Shown: in pieces, positions 62,739 to 64,000 of the stretch
Numbering within the stretch: the first letter of the stretch is position 1
How the letters are laid out: the number at the start of each line of letters is the position of its first letter
Assembly: GCF_014196715.1 (NCBI RefSeq)
Contig: NZ_JACIEF010000003.1
Location: 711,874-775,873 of the forward strand
DNA from: Pedobacter zeae
GTDB lineage: Bacteria > Bacteroidota > Bacteroidia > Sphingobacteriales > Sphingobacteriaceae
DNA length: 64,000 nt
Direction of reading: 5' to 3'
Made by a program: the position numbers and the translations under genes
Notes under the pieces: generated by a model
Database searches by the model: none
Seen by the model: the letters and a program-made list of their open reading frames with translations, nothing else
Told to the model about the DNA's origin: nothing

Positions 62739-63383
62739 ATGCAGGCTACCATAGAGAAAACCATTGATTTTGTAAAAGAAACCCTTGCGCATGCAGAGGC
62801 AGGTCATGATTGGTTTCATATCGAGCGTGTTTTTAAAACGGCTCAAACCATCAATCAGCAAGAAAATGGCAATGAACTTGTAGTAGCTTTAGCTGCACTG
62901 TTGCACGATATTGCCGACCCTAAATTTAACAATGGTGACGAAGAACTTGGCCCTCATATCGCGACCTCGTTCTTAAAATCTATCGCTGTTGATGAAAAAA
63001 TTATTGAACATGTTAAGCTGATCATCCAGCACATGTCCTTCAAAAATAGTTTCGATGGAACAGGTTTTACATCAAAAGAAATGCAGATTGTACAGGATGC
63101 CGATCGCCTGGATGCAATCGGGGCTATTGGCATTGCAAGAGCATTTACCTATGGCGGATTCAAAAACAGGGTGCTTTACGACCCGGCTATCTTACCGGAA
63201 GAACACCGCTCCAAAGAGAGTTATAAAAATACCACCGCGCCAACTATTAACCATTTTTACGAAAAACTACTGCTGTTGAAAGACATGATGAATACCGAAG
63301 CCGGGAAAACGTTAGCAGCAGAAAGACACCAGTTTATGCTGCTATACCTCGAGCACTTTTATAAAGAGTGGGAAGGCAAATAA
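62739..63383 (+). CDS. HD-domain phosphohydrolase
   Basis: 214 residues. The HD metal site is visible: the first His in HDWFHIERV, HD in LLHDIADPKF and a late D in QDADRLDAIGAIG, which matches YedJ-like phosphohydrolases. Such enzymes hydrolyse phosphomonoesters or nucleotides, but the substrate is unknown. It is 70 bp after the XRE gene and behind a terminator, so it has its own promoter. Cytoplasmic. Confidence 0.87.
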   Translation: MQATIEKTIDFVKETLAHAEAGHDWFHIERVFKTAQTINQQENGNELVVALAALLHDIADPKFNNGDEELGPHIATSFLKSIAVDEKIIEHVKLIIQHMSFKNSFDGTGFTSKEMQIVQDADRLDAIGAIGIARAFTYGGFKNRVLYDPAILPEEHRSKESYKNTTAPTINHFYEKLLLLKDMMNTEAGKTLAAERHQFMLLYLEHFYKEWEGK

Positions 63384-63433
63384 CCTACAAAAGGACTATT
63401 TTAAAATACCCATTAGTAAGTATTTCAGAACGG

Positions 63434-63483
63434 TTTATAAGGATTTAACTTTAAAAAAAATTATCCTTATGTATCCTTATAAA
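63434..63483 (+). promoter_or_regulatory. Alternative 5' hairpin over a start codon
   Basis: TTTATAAGGAT (63434-63444) is perfectly complementary to 63473-63483, just inside the gene, and its last eight bases also pair with an identical ATCCTTAT copy at 63463-63470 that covers the first bases of ATG 63469-63471. The two pairings exclude each other. Confidence 0.5.
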
Positions 63484-63999
63484 CTAAAATACCATAAAAA
63501 CAGTGTTTTGTTAATCGCGATGGTTGGCATTCCTGTATTATTCATTTCCTTAATGTTGTATTGTCTTTTTAGTTTACCATCATCGCTTTCCGAAACCTCC
63601 ACATTGCTGTTTGTTTCGTTATCGATTATTTTAATGGCCCTCTTCTTATTATGGATCACCAAAACGCAGATCTTTGTGCATAGCAAAATCTCCATTAGCG
63701 AAAAAGGCATAAGCTTTAAACTAAGAAAAACTTCTTTCTTATACAGAAGAACCGATTTTTTTTCTGAATGGGAAAACGTAACCAGCGTAATCGAAATGTT
63801 CGATAACCATAATGGCGGTTACTTTTATCAGATTACATTTAAAAACCCAGCGTTTGTAGCGAACTTTAGTGCGCTTAAAAACCATGAAACAGCAGCAGAA
63901 CACTTCTTTTCTGAATTAAAATACTATCAGGAAAGCTATAATATTGCACATCAACTGCCATTGAGCAGAAAGCTGAATCCCTCCAATAGTTTTAGCTAA
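63469..63999 (+). CDS. Membrane protein of unknown function (PH-like)
   Basis: 176 residues ending at TAA 63997-63999. Two hydrophobic segments near residues 15-37 and 43-65 are followed by a soluble part (about 75-176) with KISISEKGISFKLRKTSFLYRRTDFFSEWENVTSVIEM, a pattern like bacterial PH-type membrane proteins. No family is assigned with certainty. The message start has a potential hairpin that overlaps its start codon. Possibly complete within the window. Confidence 0.72.
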   Translation: MYPYKLKYHKNSVLLIAMVGIPVLFISLMLYCLFSLPSSLSETSTLLFVSLSIILMALFLLWITKTQIFVHSKISISEKGISFKLRKTSFLYRRTDFFSEWENVTSVIEMFDNHNGGYFYQITFKNPAFVANFSALKNHETAAEHFFSELKYYQESYNIAHQLPLSRKLNPSNSFS

Positions 64000-64000
64000 A

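Noticed and set aside
62390..63383. XRE regulator plus HD protein as a toxin-antitoxin or phage-defence pair
   Set aside because: A terminator separates them, the HD protein matches ordinary phosphohydrolases, and no toxin or phage genes are nearby.

Overview
The window looks like a chromosomal segment from a Bacteroidota member, most likely a Pedobacter-like Sphingobacteriaceae. Three SusC/SusD outer-membrane pairs, many secreted lipoproteins and glycoside hydrolases, a futalosine-type menaquinone pair (mqnB, mqnD), an RprXY-like two-component system and promoters of the Bacteroidota type all support this. The clearest promoter is TTTG-N19-TATATTTG in front of tRNA-Asp. The genus is inference; the phylum is well supported.

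Layout. 0-2.5 kb: the end of an AraC-type regulator, a siderophore-interacting flavoprotein and a His-rich CDF metal exporter, bounded by tRNA-Asp(GTC) with promoter and terminator. 2.7-10.4 kb: housekeeping genes (prfA, lpxH, a secreted prolyl oligopeptidase, a type-2 ferredoxin-NADP reductase with a [2Fe-2S] ferredoxin), interrupted at 3.99-4.95 kb by a tandem array of a ~323-bp repeat. 10.7-17.3 kb: a secreted glycosidase group (GH2, GH92, GH29) whose combination points to N-glycan or glycoprotein breakdown, with a perfect LacI-type palindrome in front of GH92. 17.4-23.3 kb: S41 protease, esterase, small outer-membrane barrel, and a phosphoesterase fused to a PQQ-type beta-propeller. 23.3-40 kb: susC1-susD1, susC2-susD2-DUF4397 and susC3-susD3 operons, with a DeoR-type regulator divergent from susC2. 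40-48 kb: amino-sugar genes (anmK, a NagB/PIG-L fusion, a NagX/HGSNAT-like membrane acyltransferase, a LacI regulator, a YddW/DigH-like GHL10 protein) with a REP-associated tyrosine transposase inserted among them. 48-64 kb: a coiled-coil membrane protein, a very large NtrY-like histidine kinase, fabD, folE and a eukaryote-like PTPS, mqnB and mqnD, a two-component pair, a DUF3127 protein with an SSB-like tail, an RlmL-like methyltransferase, and small regulators.

How it fits together. The 10-48 kb part reads as glycan acquisition. SusCD pairs import oligosaccharides, GH2/GH92/GH29 trim mannose- and fucose-containing glycans, and the 40-48 kb genes handle GlcNAc, GlcN and anhydro-MurNAc. DeoR- and LacI-type repressors are the visible regulators; no ECF/anti-sigma pair, SusR or hybrid sensor is present beside the SUS genes.

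I did not find a clear defence island, prophage, CRISPR array or obviously new multi-gene machine. The strongest unexplained signals are: (1) paired 10-bp-period CGCA tandem sites placed almost identically in front of susC1 and susC2; (2) REP-like hairpins beside the RAYT transposase and again 15 kb away; (3) the ~323-bp tandem repeat, with one copy that looks like an internal deletion between 10-bp direct repeats; (4) a 5' hairpin with two alternative pairing arms over the start codon of the last gene; (5) a perfect 26-bp palindrome before mqnD.
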